Of a stretch of 64,000 bases of DNA, positions 1 to 9,690 are shown one piece after another (the stretch's first letter is position 1; each line of letters starts with the position of its first letter). Location of the stretch: positions 1,054,001 to 1,118,000 of the forward strand of contig NZ_FOIU01000001.1 in assembly GCF_900111495.1 (NCBI RefSeq), given 5' to 3'. Origin of the DNA: Chryseobacterium wanjuense (lineage in GTDB: Bacteria > Bacteroidota > Bacteroidia > Flavobacteriales > Weeksellaceae). The notes beneath the pieces are model-generated. The model was given only the letters and a program-made list of their open reading frames with translations, had not been told where the DNA came from and did no database searches. The translations under genes were made by a program, and so were the position numbers.

Positions 1-88
1 TTGAACGTTTTTATTCTTTCAGACATGGTGCTTTAGTTTAAGTTTAAAAAATCTAAAGCAATAAGTTCGCCAATTTTTATTAAAAAAC

Positions 89-127
89 AAAAGGCAAAAT
101 TGCGATGTTACAATTTTGCCTTTTCAG
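89..127 (-). terminator. Terminator of the permease gene (bidirectional)
   Basis: A perfect 14-bp inverted repeat (89-102 with 111-124) has an 8-nt loop. Read on the minus strand it is followed by a T run, and on the plus strand by TTTT. It lies about 40 nt after the permease stop codon and probably also ends the gene that lies to the left of the window. Confidence 0.8.
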
Positions 128-168
128 TTATATTTTACTTATTAAAGTTGATCGAAATTTAACCAAAT

Positions 169-1839
169 TTAAGCTCTTCTGAGTTTACTGTTTCTATAGC
201 CGTAGCAGAAATAGATCACAAGACCAATGGCAAACCAAAGTCCGAACCAGAACCAGTTTTCGTGGCTCATTCCTGTTAAAAGATATAAGCATGAACTTAA
301 CCCGATTAAAGGAATTAATGAAAAGTTTTTAATAAAAGTGAACACACAAAGAACTAAATTAATCAGGATAAAAAAGAATATAGAAGCTCTGAATTCGCCT
401 TCTTTTGGATCTTTCCAGTCCATTAGGTCTTGGAAAAACTGCGGTTCGAAAATATAGAAAACGATTAATGTCCCAATGAAAATAACAGGGAAAATAATCT
501 TCCCATTTATATAAGGAAGGTGGAATCTGCCTTTGATTTTTTCTTTCGCAGGAAGCATTAAAACTCCTGCACAAACCAATACAAACGCGAAGATCGTCCC
601 GATACTTGTAAAGTCTAAGATGAATGTTTTATCAGTAAATAAAATCGGAATTCCCACGACAATACCTGTGATAATCGTTGCAAATGACGGTGTTTTATAC
701 TTAGGATGCACGGTTTGGAATTTCTGAGGCATTAATCCGTCACGGCTCATCGCGTACCAGATTCTCGGCTGTCCCATCTGGAAAACCAATAATACGGTTG
801 TAATCGCCACAATCGCGACAAAAGAAACTACAAGTTCCATCCACGCAACATTGGCATTTGTTTTTTCAAAAATGAATGATAAAGGATCTCCTACACCGTC
901 GAACTTTCTGTAATCAACCATTCCGGTTAATACCAAGGTTAAAGCAATATAAATGAAAGTACATAAAACCAATGAAAGAATCATCCCTTTCGGTAGTGTT
1001 TTCTGCGGATCTTTTGTTTCTTCAGACAGTACACTCAACGCATCAAAACCTATGTAGGCAAAGAAAACTCCGGACACGGCACTCATCACTCCCGAAAAGC
1101 CATTCGGCATGAAAGAAGTCACATGAGTTTGCGGGTTAACCGGTGTCCAGTTATCAGTATTAATATAAGCAAAACCAACCAAAATTACCAATACGATAAC
1201 GGCTAATTTTAAGATAACCAAAGCATTATTGAAGTTTTTACTTTCTTTAACTCCTACATAACATAACCAGGTAATTAACCCATTGATAACCAAAGCAGGA
1301 ATATCAACAATGAATTTTAAATTCCCGATTAAAGGAGCATTTTTCCAGGCGTTAAGCAGTTCTGTGTTTTCAGAACCATTCATAAATGCCTTTCTGGCCT
1401 CGGTATAGCTGCAGGTTAGATAGTCAGGAATGTGCATTCCCAGCCTTTCCAGAAAACTGGTGAAATAATCCGACCATGAGAAAGCCACATAAATATTTCC
1501 GAAAGAATATTCCATAATAAGCGCCCAGCCGATGATCCAGGCAATTAATTCCCCGAAACTGGCATAAGCATACGTGTAAGCGGAACCCGCCGTAGGAATT
1601 CTGCTCGCAAATTCTGCATAGCAAAGTGCCGTAAAACCGCAGGCAAAACCGCAGATCAAATATAGTAAGATAACCCCGGGACCTCCTCTGAAAACGGCTT
1701 CCCCCAAACTGCTGAAACTCCCTGCACCAATAATCGCCGCAATACCAAAAAATACAATGTCCCAAACACCTAAAACCCTCAAAAGATGAGTAGATGTATC
1801 TGAATCTGAATAGATTTTTCTCCTAAAAAGTTGACTCAT
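169..1839 (-). CDS. APC superfamily amino acid permease (CAT-like)
   Basis: Inner-membrane amino acid transporter of 556 aa. The first membrane segment carries the glycine-rich APC substrate-binding turn (IAAIIGAGSFSSLG, about residues 34-47). It is followed by the diagnostic GSAYTYAYASFGELIAWIIGW stretch near residue 85 and by the SEETKDPQKTLPKG loop near 270. About 14 hydrophobic segments can be counted, which fits the cationic-amino-acid-transporter (CAT/YfnA) branch better than the 12-segment branch. It stands alone, with a terminator after it and a possible -7 box (TACATTTG on the minus strand, 1867-1874) just upstream. Substrate cannot be read from the sequence. Confidence 0.9.
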   Translation of the reverse strand: MSQLFRRKIYSDSDTSTHLLRVLGVWDIVFFGIAAIIGAGSFSSLGEAVFRGGPGVILLYLICGFACGFTALCYAEFASRIPTAGSAYTYAYASFGELIAWIIGWALIMEYSFGNIYVAFSWSDYFTSFLERLGMHIPDYLTCSYTEARKAFMNGSENTELLNAWKNAPLIGNLKFIVDIPALVINGLITWLCYVGVKESKNFNNALVILKLAVIVLVILVGFAYINTDNWTPVNPQTHVTSFMPNGFSGVMSAVSGVFFAYIGFDALSVLSEETKDPQKTLPKGMILSLVLCTFIYIALTLVLTGMVDYRKFDGVGDPLSFIFEKTNANVAWMELVVSFVAIVAITTVLLVFQMGQPRIWYAMSRDGLMPQKFQTVHPKYKTPSFATIITGIVVGIPILFTDKTFILDFTSIGTIFAFVLVCAGVLMLPAKEKIKGRFHLPYINGKIIFPVIFIGTLIVFYIFEPQFFQDLMDWKDPKEGEFRASIFFFILINLVLCVFTFIKNFSLIPLIGLSSCLYLLTGMSHENWFWFGLWFAIGLVIYFCYGYRNSKLRRA

Positions 1840-2090
1840 TCAATTCTATATTTGATTTGAAAAAAGCAAATGTAATTATTTATCTGAAATAATTTAAATT
1901 TTCTTAAGGTTTCTTATGAAAAAGTTAAGAAGTATTAAAAAATAATCCACAAATTAACAATATGTTAAAACACTTGTTTATACAATATCTTTTCAATATT
2001 TTCGTTGATAAATTGTGGATAAAATCCATGCTTAAATTTAAAATATTCAGCCCGTTTTTTTTGGCTTACACATTTTAAAATTTGAAATTA

Positions 2091-5054
2091 ATGAACTCAA
2101 AAAAAATACTCTTAGCGACTGCCGTGTTGTATTTCGGAATTTCCGATGCTCAACAGTCTCAATACTTTACACAAAAGGAAAACTACAGGTTCAATCTGGC
2201 CGAAAATCTATATCAGACCAAAATATACAATGCTTCCCAGTACGAGTATGCCCGACAATACTTCTATAATCAGAATTTGTCGAGATCGAGAAAAGAAGCG
2301 GCGCAGTTTTTTGATAATGTGATCGGGGTGATTCTTCAGAAAAATCATGCGGAGGAAGGATTGACTGCTTTCATGAAAGAATATCCGAATTCTGCTTATT
2401 TTGCCCAGGCGAATTTACCGTTGGCGGATTATTATTTGGCTAAAAAAGATTTCCCAAAAGCATTGGAAACTTTGAAAAAGGTTAATCAATACCAGCTTTC
2501 AAAAGAAGAAAATACACAATACATCCTGAAATTAGGATATGCCAAGTTCATGATGGGAGATTCAAAAGGCGCTACAGATGCACTGGAAGAAGCTTACAAA
2601 ACTGCCGACGAGTCTCAAAAAGGGGATATTGCTTATATGCTGGGACATTTGTATTACTCCAACCGTCAGAACGACAAGGCTTTCCAGTATTTTGATTCTG
2701 TAAAAGATCAGCCGAAATATTCGAAGCTGGTGCGTCCTTATTATGTTCAGATGTATTATAATGATAAGGATTATGACAAGGCAATATCTGAAGGTACAGC
2801 TTTGCTTAACGAAGATATTTCCGATGCTTATAAAGCAGAAGTTCACAAGATTATCGGTGAAAGTTATTTCATGAAAGGTGATTATGATTCTGCTTATCCT
2901 CACTTAAAAGATTACTTAAGTGTTCAGCAAAATCCGTCTGAAAATGACCTTTATGAGATGGGATTTGTGGCAGCACAGCTTAAAAAATATGATGAAGCGG
3001 TTTCTTATTATAACCAATTGTTAAACAGCAATTCCGCTTTAGCTCAAAATGCTTACTATCAGCTTGGAAATGCTTATTTGGCGGTGGATAAGAAGCAGGA
3101 AGCTCTTTCGGCTTTCCGTTCGTCTTACCAGATGGATTATGATGCGAAGGTTAAAAAACTGGCACATGAACAGTATGCGAAGTTAAGCTACGACATTGGT
3201 AACCCGTTTGAAAGTGCTTCGACGGTAATTCAAAATTATATTAATGAAAATCAGAATGATCCGAATGCATCTGAAATGAGATCGCTTTTGGTGAAATCTT
3301 ATTTATATTCAGGGAATTATAAAGAAACGTTGAATGCCATTGATAAGCTTCAGGACTCGACTCCGGAGATCAATAAGGTAGATCAGGAAGTTTCTTATTT
3401 ATTGGGAACTGAGGAATTTAATAAAGGAAATTATGATGAAGCAGAACAGTATTTCCTGAGAAGTTTAGGATTTAATATTAATAAAGAATTTAATAACAGG
3501 GCTTTATATTGGCTTGGACAGGTGTATTACCAGAAAGGAAATTACCCTTCCGCGATCGCCCGTTATGAAAAACTGCTTAACGAAAATTTCCCTGAAAAGC
3601 AGCAATTGCCTTATGATTTGGGATATGCCTATTTTAAATCTAAAAAATTCGATCAGGCGGAAACTTATTTTAAGCAATATTTAACCAATCCGAAACCGGA
3701 GTTTAAAAATGATGCAGAACTTCGTCTGGCAGACATCAATTATGCCAACAATAATCTGAACGAAGCGATCGCGATCTATGATAAAAATGAAGACGCCACC
3801 GATTATACTTTATACCAAAAAGGAATGGCTTTAGGCTTTAAAGGAGATACTCAGGCGAAGATCACCAACCTTAAAAATCTTTTATCAAAATATCCGGGAT
3901 CTGATTATTACGACGATGCCCAGTACGAAATTGGTACGGCTTACGCAGCTCAGGATGATTTTGCCAATTCGAACGATTTCTTTAATAAAGTAATTAAAAC
4001 TTCGTCCGATAGCGACTTGGTGGCCAATGCTTCGATCTACAGAGCTCAGAATTATATCGATCAGAATCAGAGTGATAAAGCTTTATCTGAGCTAAAAGCT
4101 TTGGGTGAGCATTATAAAAACTCGATTTATGCAGAGAAAATCGTTCAGGCTGCAAAACCGATCTTCACGAAAAATGGTGATGTAGCAGGCTATGAAAGCT
4201 TTGCGAAAAGTATCGGCGTAAATGTGGATGCTTCCGAAATCGATGAAATCAACCTTTCTACAGCAAAACAATATTTCGCGAAGAAAGATTACAAAAATGC
4301 CATTTCTTATTACGAAAAATATTTAACTCAAAACCCAACGGGAGAAGGGCTTTACCAGGCGAAATATGAATTGGGGGAAAGTTATTATCAGACCAAGAAT
4401 ACGACAAAAGCTTTGTTGGTTTTGATGGAGGTTGCCAATCTTGCCAACGACTATCAGGATGATGCACAAACCCGTCTGGCACAGATTTATGTGGCTCAGG
4501 GTGATAATAATGAAGCGAAAAAGTACCTGGAAAATATCAAAAATTCATCGAATGTAAATATTAAAAACTACGCAAATGTAGAATTAATGAAGATTTACGG
4601 TGACGAAAAGAACTTCTCGGAAGCTGAAAAGCTGGCCGATGCGGTGATTGCCAACAACAAAAACTCTGCAGCAGTGATTGAAACGGCAAAAGTGATCAAA
4701 GCCAGAAGCCTGATGAATTCAGGGAAGGATAAAGATGCACAAACGGCATATGCTTCTCTTGAAAAGTCTTCTAACACGGCGGTTGCGGCAGAAGCATTAT
4801 ATGCAAAAGCCTTCTATCAAAACAAAGGAAAAGCCTTTAAATCTTCGAATGAAACGATCTTTAAGCTGGCTAATAATTACTCTTCCGAAGAATATTGGGG
4901 GGCAAAAGCGCTCGTTTTGATGGCGAAAAATTATATTGGCTTAAAAGACAATTACCAGGCAAGTTATACATGCGACCAGATCATTGAAAATTACAAGGAT
5001 TTCCCTGAGATTGTTGCTGAAGCGAAAGAGGTTAAAAAACAGATTAAAAAGTAA
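2091..5054 (+). CDS. Large secreted/periplasmic TPR-repeat protein
   Basis: A 987-aa protein beginning at the ATG at 2091 (an in-frame TTG lies 9 nt upstream). The N-terminus is a signal peptide ending in GISDAQ. Nearly all the rest is tetratricopeptide repeats; typical helices such as 'A.YYLG..Y...G.Y..A...Y...L' recur at about 34-residue steps from residue 100 to the C-terminus. TPR solenoids are protein-binding scaffolds, so an envelope assembly role is likely but not shown. The next gene, an outer-membrane barrel protein, follows after 69 nt and is probably co-expressed with it. No catalytic domain is visible. Confidence 0.85.
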   Translation: MNSKKILLATAVLYFGISDAQQSQYFTQKENYRFNLAENLYQTKIYNASQYEYARQYFYNQNLSRSRKEAAQFFDNVIGVILQKNHAEEGLTAFMKEYPNSAYFAQANLPLADYYLAKKDFPKALETLKKVNQYQLSKEENTQYILKLGYAKFMMGDSKGATDALEEAYKTADESQKGDIAYMLGHLYYSNRQNDKAFQYFDSVKDQPKYSKLVRPYYVQMYYNDKDYDKAISEGTALLNEDISDAYKAEVHKIIGESYFMKGDYDSAYPHLKDYLSVQQNPSENDLYEMGFVAAQLKKYDEAVSYYNQLLNSNSALAQNAYYQLGNAYLAVDKKQEALSAFRSSYQMDYDAKVKKLAHEQYAKLSYDIGNPFESASTVIQNYINENQNDPNASEMRSLLVKSYLYSGNYKETLNAIDKLQDSTPEINKVDQEVSYLLGTEEFNKGNYDEAEQYFLRSLGFNINKEFNNRALYWLGQVYYQKGNYPSAIARYEKLLNENFPEKQQLPYDLGYAYFKSKKFDQAETYFKQYLTNPKPEFKNDAELRLADINYANNNLNEAIAIYDKNEDATDYTLYQKGMALGFKGDTQAKITNLKNLLSKYPGSDYYDDAQYEIGTAYAAQDDFANSNDFFNKVIKTSSDSDLVANASIYRAQNYIDQNQSDKALSELKALGEHYKNSIYAEKIVQAAKPIFTKNGDVAGYESFAKSIGVNVDASEIDEINLSTAKQYFAKKDYKNAISYYEKYLTQNPTGEGLYQAKYELGESYYQTKNTTKALLVLMEVANLANDYQDDAQTRLAQIYVAQGDNNEAKKYLENIKNSSNVNIKNYANVELMKIYGDEKNFSEAEKLADAVIANNKNSAAVIETAKVIKARSLMNSGKDKDAQTAYASLEKSSNTAVAAEALYAKAFYQNKGKAFKSSNETIFKLANNYSSEEYWGAKALVLMAKNYIGLKDNYQASYTCDQIIENYKDFPEIVAEAKEVKKQIKK

Positions 5055-5067
5055 AAGTAGTAAAAAG

Positions 5068-5108
5068 GCAGCAGGATTTTGAGCTTAATGTTGAGGCTGC
5101 TGCATTTT
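5068..5108 (+). terminator. Weak terminator or attenuator between TPR and barrel genes
   Basis: A 7-bp GCAGCAG/CTGCTGC stem (5068-5074 with 5097-5103) is followed only by ATTTT. With a barrel gene 20 nt downstream it may reduce rather than stop read-through. Confidence 0.45.
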
Positions 5109-5123
5109 AAATATCGATAAATT

Positions 5124-6881
5124 ATGATGAAATATATTCTTCCAATCATATTTTTAGGGGTCTCGTCAGTAGCGTTTTCCCAGATCAAAGAAGAAAAACT
5201 GATTCTTAATAAAAAAAGAGAACCGGAAGTAAAAAAGATCGAAAAAAAGAAAACTTCTGTGGAAACCATAAAAAATTATCCACCGGAAGAGAAATCCCAG
5301 AACCCTGTAAAATACACGATTACAGACGTTCCTGCGGTTTCTGATTTCAAAACTTCTACCATTCAGGGGCAGGATGTAACGCCGAAATTTGAAGGATCGG
5401 CTCAGAACAACTATATCCAGTTCGGAATGGGGAATTACGGTAAAATCCTGGGGGATGCCAATATTTCAAAAACGCTGGAAAATAAGATTGAAGTTGGGGT
5501 AGATGCGCATTTTCTTTCGACTCAGGGTCTGAAAAAAGAATATGCATGGGATTCTAAGCAAAGTTCGACAACATTGGGCGCTTTTCTTAATTCTTACGGA
5601 GATAAAGGAAAATTTAACTTAAATGCGGAATACGGCTTAAACAGTTATAACTATTATGGGATTTATGCTTTAGAACCAGGTGATGTTGATCTGGATCAGA
5701 GGATTAATCAGTTTAAAGTAAATGGTTATTACGATTTTTATTCTAATGAAATTTTAAATGATGTAAGGGTAAAATCTTCATTTTTAAAAGATCATTTTGA
5801 TGCTCAGGAAAATCAGGTTTCGATATTGGCTAATTTATCTAAACATGCCGTTGAAATCGGAAAATCAGGGATTAATTTAAATGCAGATTTAGGAGTAGGC
5901 TTGGAAGCTGTGAAGAGTGAATTTGCAATCAGAGATAAAAATAATTCTAATTTTGTTAATACCAGTTTAGCTCCGAAAGTGACGTTCAGAAAAGGGGAAT
6001 CTTACCTGATGTTGGGTTCATCTTTCTCGTTCCTGAATTCGAAAAATCAGAATGATCTGATGGCTGAACAAATGAAAAACAATAAAACCTATTGGTTCCC
6101 ACAGGCGGAATTTCAGTATGCGGCGGCAAAAGAATTTAAGTTTTATGGGGGTGTTGACGGAGGTTTAAAATTGAATACCTACGCAGACTTATTGCAGCAG
6201 AATCCGTTTATTCTTTCAGATCAGTATTTGAAGCCGACTGAAACGAAATATCATTTTTATGTAGGTTTAAGAGGAGATATCGATGAAATGTTTAAATATG
6301 ATGTTTCTGCAGGATACGGAAAAATGAAGGATATTATGTTCTTTAAAGCCAACAGCATTTTTGATACAGATTATACGCTAAACCGCTCTGCATACAACTT
6401 TGCAAATACTTTTTCTGCAGTATATGACGACGGAAATGTGGGCGATATCAAAGGAAGTTTACAATATTTCCCGTTGGCTAACCTTGTTTTGGATGGGGAA
6501 GTGAAGTTCACGAAATTTGACTTAAAAAACTACGAAGATATTTATAATGTTCCATTGGTTACGGCAACTATCGGAGCAAAATATACGATGCTTGATCAAA
6601 AATTATTGCTAGGTTTCAAAGGGATTTTTGCAAGTGACAGAACTACGAATTCATTTATGATTGAGGGAGTTGGAAGCCCGATGATGTATCAGTCTACGGA
6701 GGATACCAATGATAAAGTAGGCGGTTATGCAGATTTAAATCTTTCGGCAGAGTATAAAATTCACAAAAATTTCAGTATTTTCGCGCTCGGAAATAATCTT
6801 CTAAGCTCAAAATATCAGACGTACAAAGGATATAAAGTTCTTGGTGCGCAGGTTTTAGGAGGGGTGAAGATTACGTTTTAG
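5124..6881 (+). CDS. TonB-dependent-receptor-like outer membrane barrel protein
   Basis: A 585-aa protein (ATGATG start) with a signal peptide ending in AFSQ, then a lysine/glutamate-rich linker (residues 20-60). The rest is a long run of alternating amphipathic strands ending in an aromatic residue (...LGGVKITF), as required for outer-membrane barrel insertion. I do not see a clear plug domain, so it is barrel-like rather than a complete TonB receptor. It is paired with the upstream TPR protein; in Bacteroidota such pairs often act together in the envelope, but the substrate is unknown. Confidence 0.75.
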   Translation: MMKYILPIIFLGVSSVAFSQIKEEKLILNKKREPEVKKIEKKKTSVETIKNYPPEEKSQNPVKYTITDVPAVSDFKTSTIQGQDVTPKFEGSAQNNYIQFGMGNYGKILGDANISKTLENKIEVGVDAHFLSTQGLKKEYAWDSKQSSTTLGAFLNSYGDKGKFNLNAEYGLNSYNYYGIYALEPGDVDLDQRINQFKVNGYYDFYSNEILNDVRVKSSFLKDHFDAQENQVSILANLSKHAVEIGKSGINLNADLGVGLEAVKSEFAIRDKNNSNFVNTSLAPKVTFRKGESYLMLGSSFSFLNSKNQNDLMAEQMKNNKTYWFPQAEFQYAAAKEFKFYGGVDGGLKLNTYADLLQQNPFILSDQYLKPTETKYHFYVGLRGDIDEMFKYDVSAGYGKMKDIMFFKANSIFDTDYTLNRSAYNFANTFSAVYDDGNVGDIKGSLQYFPLANLVLDGEVKFTKFDLKNYEDIYNVPLVTATIGAKYTMLDQKLLLGFKGIFASDRTTNSFMIEGVGSPMMYQSTEDTNDKVGGYADLNLSAEYKIHKNFSIFALGNNLLSSKYQTYKGYKVLGAQVLGGVKITF

Positions 6882-6948
6882 TGTCTGAGAGTGGGAGAGT
6901 TTGAGATTTTTTTAAACATTTACTCTCAAACACTTCAACCCAAAAACC

Positions 6949-7020
6949 GGCTGCATAGTTTAATGGATAGAACTTCGGATTTCGGCTCCGACAGTGAGGG
7001 TTCGAATCCTTCTGCGGTCA
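6949..7020 (+). tRNA. tRNA-Arg (anticodon UCG)
   Basis: A complete cloverleaf can be drawn: acceptor GGCTGCA with TGCGGTC, D arm GTTT-AATGGATA-GAAC, anticodon arm TCGGA-TTTCGGC-TCCGA (anticodon TCG, reading CGA codons), a 4-nt variable loop and T arm GAGGG-TTCGAAT-CCTTC. The discriminator is A; the 3' CCA is not encoded. A strong terminator follows directly. Confidence 0.95.
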
Positions 7021-7025
7021 CATAA

Positions 7026-7057
7026 AGAGACAAACTTTTATAGTTGTCTCTTTTTTT
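7026..7057 (+). terminator. Terminator after tRNA-Arg
   Basis: AGAGACAA (7026-7033) pairs with TTGTCTCT (7044-7051) and is followed by seven T. Confidence 0.85.
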
Positions 7058-7147
7058 GTGTCTGCATGTGGTTGTATATCAATATGTTAATTTTGAAATA
7101 TTTAGAGATTCCGTTTACATATTCCGATGATATATTGTGCATGTTTG

Positions 7148-7224
7148 TAGAAATAATTTTATAGGGTGGTAGAAATAATCATACAGGTTATATTTTAGCA
7201 AGTTTTACTAATTAAATATCTTTA
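7148..7224 (+). promoter_or_regulatory. Shared promoter of the surface-protein regulon, copy 1
   Basis: Three elements occur at the same spacing as at 9600-9676 and 14652-14728: TAGAAATAATTTTATA (7148-7163), ATACAGGTTATATTTT (7181-7196) and a -7-like TATCTTTA (7217-7224). There is no TTG at the -33 position, which suggests a promoter that needs an activator. The nearby LuxR-type regulator is the obvious candidate (inference). Confidence 0.6.
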
Positions 7225-7240
7225 TAGTAAATAATTTTTA

Positions 7241-7330
7241 TTGGATTCCGCATGGAAATACCATTTTATAGCGCTTCTAAAAAACACAAGTTTAAGTTAT
7301 CAAGACTAAGGCTCTTTATAACAACCACAA
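7241..7330 (+). other. Conserved 5' leader related to the 9691-9760 leader
   Basis: This untranslated stretch upstream of the surface-protein gene aligns with 9691-9760: both hold an ATTCC/GGAA small hairpin, an AT-rich spacer and then CGCTTCTAA...ACACAA. The two downstream genes encode different proteins, so conservation of the leader suggests function as RNA or recent duplication. Confidence 0.4.
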
Positions 7331-7360
7331 ATGTATCCTCCCTTAAAAAAATTTATTCTT

Positions 7361-8227
7361 ATGATAAAGAAAATTCTATTCATGCTTGCTTTTGCAGGAA
7401 TTATGATTACCCATGCTCAAACCGGTAATATTGGTATAGATACCGCTTTGCCTACTACAAAACTGGATATAAATGGTGGTGTAACCTACCGAGAAGGATC
7501 GCCTATAACAGTCAATGGAGCCACAGTTGTAATTCCCGATCTGTCTTTTTCGCAATATCGGCTAACAGGAACGCCTTCTTCAGCTTTTACAATTACTGGC
7601 CCAACAACTTCTGATGGAACTACAGCAATAATAGCCGGAGCAAGATTGATAATAGTAAATGCCACTTCGCAGCCTGGTGTATTGAATAGTTTTTCAATTT
7701 TGCCAGGATTAGCACAGGAATTTACATATTCCAATGGAAGCTGGACTGCTATCCGTAATCCAAGCGGACCCATTGGGTTATTTGCCAAATCAGCAGGAAC
7801 ACAGGTAATTACCGGGGCTCAGGTCATTAATGATTGGGTGGTAACTACTAATAATTTTGCTACAGCCTGGAATGGCAGTATTTTTACTGTACCGGCGAGT
7901 ATGCAAGGCTGGTATAGCATCAGTGCGGGCTATAGCACCGCCGCCAGTTATGCAGGAGGCATTCGTACACCTCATCAACACGTTCTGATAAGAGTGAATG
8001 GTATTACAGTAGCACAGGCATCAACCGCAGTGGTTATAACCGGAGGCCTGGTAAATGGTAACGCACCTGGTAGTGGAACCGCTAATGCATCAATTAATTA
8101 TTATTTAAATGCTGGCGACCAAATTTCCATAATTGGTAATCATTTAAGCTATCTGGTATCAAATAATGCGTCTACCCCAGCTTCAGCAGAGTCCTTATTT
8201 ACGTATTTATCTATATTGAAGCAATAA
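7361..8227 (+). CDS. Secreted VGIGT-type surface protein with C1q-like C-terminus
   Basis: Start taken at the ATG at 7361, giving a 288-aa protein with a clean signal peptide ending in ITHAQ; an ATG 30 nt upstream would add a charged extension before it. The mature N-terminus has the NIGIDTALPTTKLDING pattern found in many flavobacterial surface proteins related to phage tail-fibre tips. The C-terminal ~110 residues (GWYSISAG..., then YYLNAGDQISI..., ending LFTYLSILKQ) look like a C1q/TNF-type jelly roll, a fold that usually trimerises. No catalytic motif. Its promoter matches those of two further surface-protein units downstream. Confidence 0.65.
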   Translation: MIKKILFMLAFAGIMITHAQTGNIGIDTALPTTKLDINGGVTYREGSPITVNGATVVIPDLSFSQYRLTGTPSSAFTITGPTTSDGTTAIIAGARLIIVNATSQPGVLNSFSILPGLAQEFTYSNGSWTAIRNPSGPIGLFAKSAGTQVITGAQVINDWVVTTNNFATAWNGSIFTVPASMQGWYSISAGYSTAASYAGGIRTPHQHVLIRVNGITVAQASTAVVITGGLVNGNAPGSGTANASINYYLNAGDQISIIGNHLSYLVSNNASTPASAESLFTYLSILKQ

Positions 8228-8320
8228 CTCATAACTCTGAAAATGCTAAACGATTTATTTGTTGTTTTTAAGCTATAATACCAGTATCAGTTTAGATTTT
8301 CTGCTATCATCTATTCAATA

Positions 8321-8348
8321 AAAAAATCCTTCGTCATGCGAAGGATTT
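8321..8348 (-). terminator. Terminator of the glycine-zipper lipoprotein gene
   Basis: AAATCCTTCG (8324-8333) pairs with CGAAGGATTT (8339-8348), loop TCATG. Read on the minus strand it ends in a T run, so it serves the minus-strand lipoprotein gene; it could also stop the plus-strand gene ending at 8227. Confidence 0.8.
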
Positions 8349-8375
8349 ATAATATAAAGTATGTGGCCAAATGAT

Positions 8376-9185
8376 TTATTTAACTGGAGGATCTTTGGCT
8401 ATGAGTCCAGATGCTGCACCGGCAACTGCTACTGCCATCCCCGGAACAACTATGGGTGCCGTTACACCAGCAGTGACTGCTGCAACTCCCGCTCCAATCG
8501 CTGCGCCGGCAGCTGCTCCTATAGCATCAGCACCTATGACAGCTGCAACATTTAGCAAAGCTTTTAAGAATGCACCAATTTTTGATGCTCCCTGTGTTGG
8601 AAAATATATTGTACGCCAATAGTGAGAACTATATTTCGCCACTGATAAGACCGATAAAAGGACTGGTTTATCTGTATCATTTAAATCTAAAAGTAAGCAA
8701 GTCTGTTCTAGGTTCTCAATATTTTGAACTAAACCATCTATTCCATCCTGTTCGTTTACATTATTTAAAATATTTCCCAAATTCTGTAGTTGAGCATAAA
8801 CGACACTTGATATTTTTCCCTGGCTGTAAAGATTATCTAATGATACCATAAACGGTTGAGTAACAGAAGGATTTACCGAAGCAATTATTTCATTTTTGGT
8901 AACATAAGTTAAAGGGTGAAAATTATTTTGGTTTGAAAAATTAATAGATAAATCTACGATCTGGTCTACATTAACCGCATTTGGTTGGGTCTTTAGATAG
9001 TCTAAAAATGCGTTGTGCCTTATTCCTGCCAATTCATACGGATTGTCAACGGTAACTTTTGCTGTTGCAGCATGCGCTGTGTTTTCTATACGGGGAGAAT
9101 CTGTACTAATGCTATCATTATTCTGACAAGCGAAAATAAATAACAATGATACTCCTAATGTGAAGTGTTTTAATTTGTTGATCAT
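8376..9185 (-). CDS. Lipoprotein with glycine-zipper hydrophobic tail
   Basis: A 269-aa protein with a type II signal peptide: hydrophobic stretch then FIFAC with Cys20 as the lipidated residue. Residues 30-185 are soluble and of no family I recognise. Residues about 195-262 are a Gly/Ala hydrophobic tract with GADAIGAAAGAAIGAG spacing, a glycine-zipper pattern known from pore-forming and bacteriocin-like membrane hairpins. It lies on the opposite strand between two surface-protein genes and has its own terminator. Function unknown; membrane insertion of the tail is an inference. Confidence 0.65.
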   Translation of the reverse strand: MINKLKHFTLGVSLLFIFACQNNDSISTDSPRIENTAHAATAKVTVDNPYELAGIRHNAFLDYLKTQPNAVNVDQIVDLSINFSNQNNFHPLTYVTKNEIIASVNPSVTQPFMVSLDNLYSQGKISSVVYAQLQNLGNILNNVNEQDGIDGLVQNIENLEQTCLLLDLNDTDKPVLLSVLSVAKYSSHYWRTIYFPTQGASKIGAFLKALLNVAAVIGADAIGAAAGAAIGAGVAAVTAGVTAPIVVPGMAVAVAGAASGLIAKDPPVK

Positions 9186-9599
9186 AATTGTTTGTTTTGT
9201 TGCATAAACCTATTGCATTGCTGTACATTATCATAGCCTAAATAAGTAAGTGGGCATTCACATTACATAACTGTTGTAGTTTACTTATTAAGTGTACAAT
9301 GAACTTTTTACCATCAATAAAATTTGATAAATGTTTCATTAAGAGCACATAAACGATTTAAATCTTCTGGTAAAAAATTTGAGTTTTGTACTTCTTCGGT
9401 CACAAATTGCCCCAGTGTAGGGACTTTTTTAATTTGTATACACAGTTTTTTATGTTTCCAATTAATAGATATATTCTTGTCTTTCTTATTCCTCTCTATT
9501 TACCATTTTTAAACCTAACGTCATTATAAGATGGTTCGAATAATCTAATAATACCACGTCCTATAACATTAGTCATACATTAAAAACACTATAATATCA
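9186..9599. other. Non-coding stretch between divergent genes
   Basis: About 410 nt without a convincing gene. It holds an inverted repeat (AATAAGTAA 9241-9249 with TTACTTATT 9281-9289) and the 11-bp palindrome ACTTATTAAGT at 9283-9293, about 100 nt upstream of the minus-strand lipoprotein start. The rest is AT-rich with nothing recognisable. Confidence 0.5.
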
Positions 9600-9676
9600 T
9601 AGAACTTGTTCTATAAATAACAAGATATATTCGTACAGGTTGTATATCAGTAGGTTATATAATCTGGATACCTTTG
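9600..9676 (+). promoter_or_regulatory. Shared promoter of the surface-protein regulon, copy 2
   Basis: TAGAACTTGTTCTATA (9600-9615, an inverted repeat), GTACAGGTTGTATATC (9633-9648) and -7 box TACCTTTG (9669-9676), which fits the flavobacterial TAnnTTTG consensus. The offsets between elements are identical to copies at 7148 and 14652. A -33 TTG is missing. Confidence 0.65.
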
Positions 9677-9690
9677 TGTTATACTTTATT

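Noticed and set aside
6881..6933. Long GTGTCTGAGAGT/ACTCTCAAACAC inverted repeat after the barrel gene
   Set aside because: One mismatch, long loop and no T run after the 3' arm; could end transcription but cannot be called a terminator.
8361..8622. Two Ala/Cys-rich plus-strand frames opposite the lipoprotein gene
   Set aside because: They arise from the Gly/Ala codon bias of the minus-strand lipoprotein tail.
9324..9512. 62-codon plus-strand reading frame
   Set aside because: No promoter, no start context and a composition like translated AT-rich spacer; not accepted as a gene.
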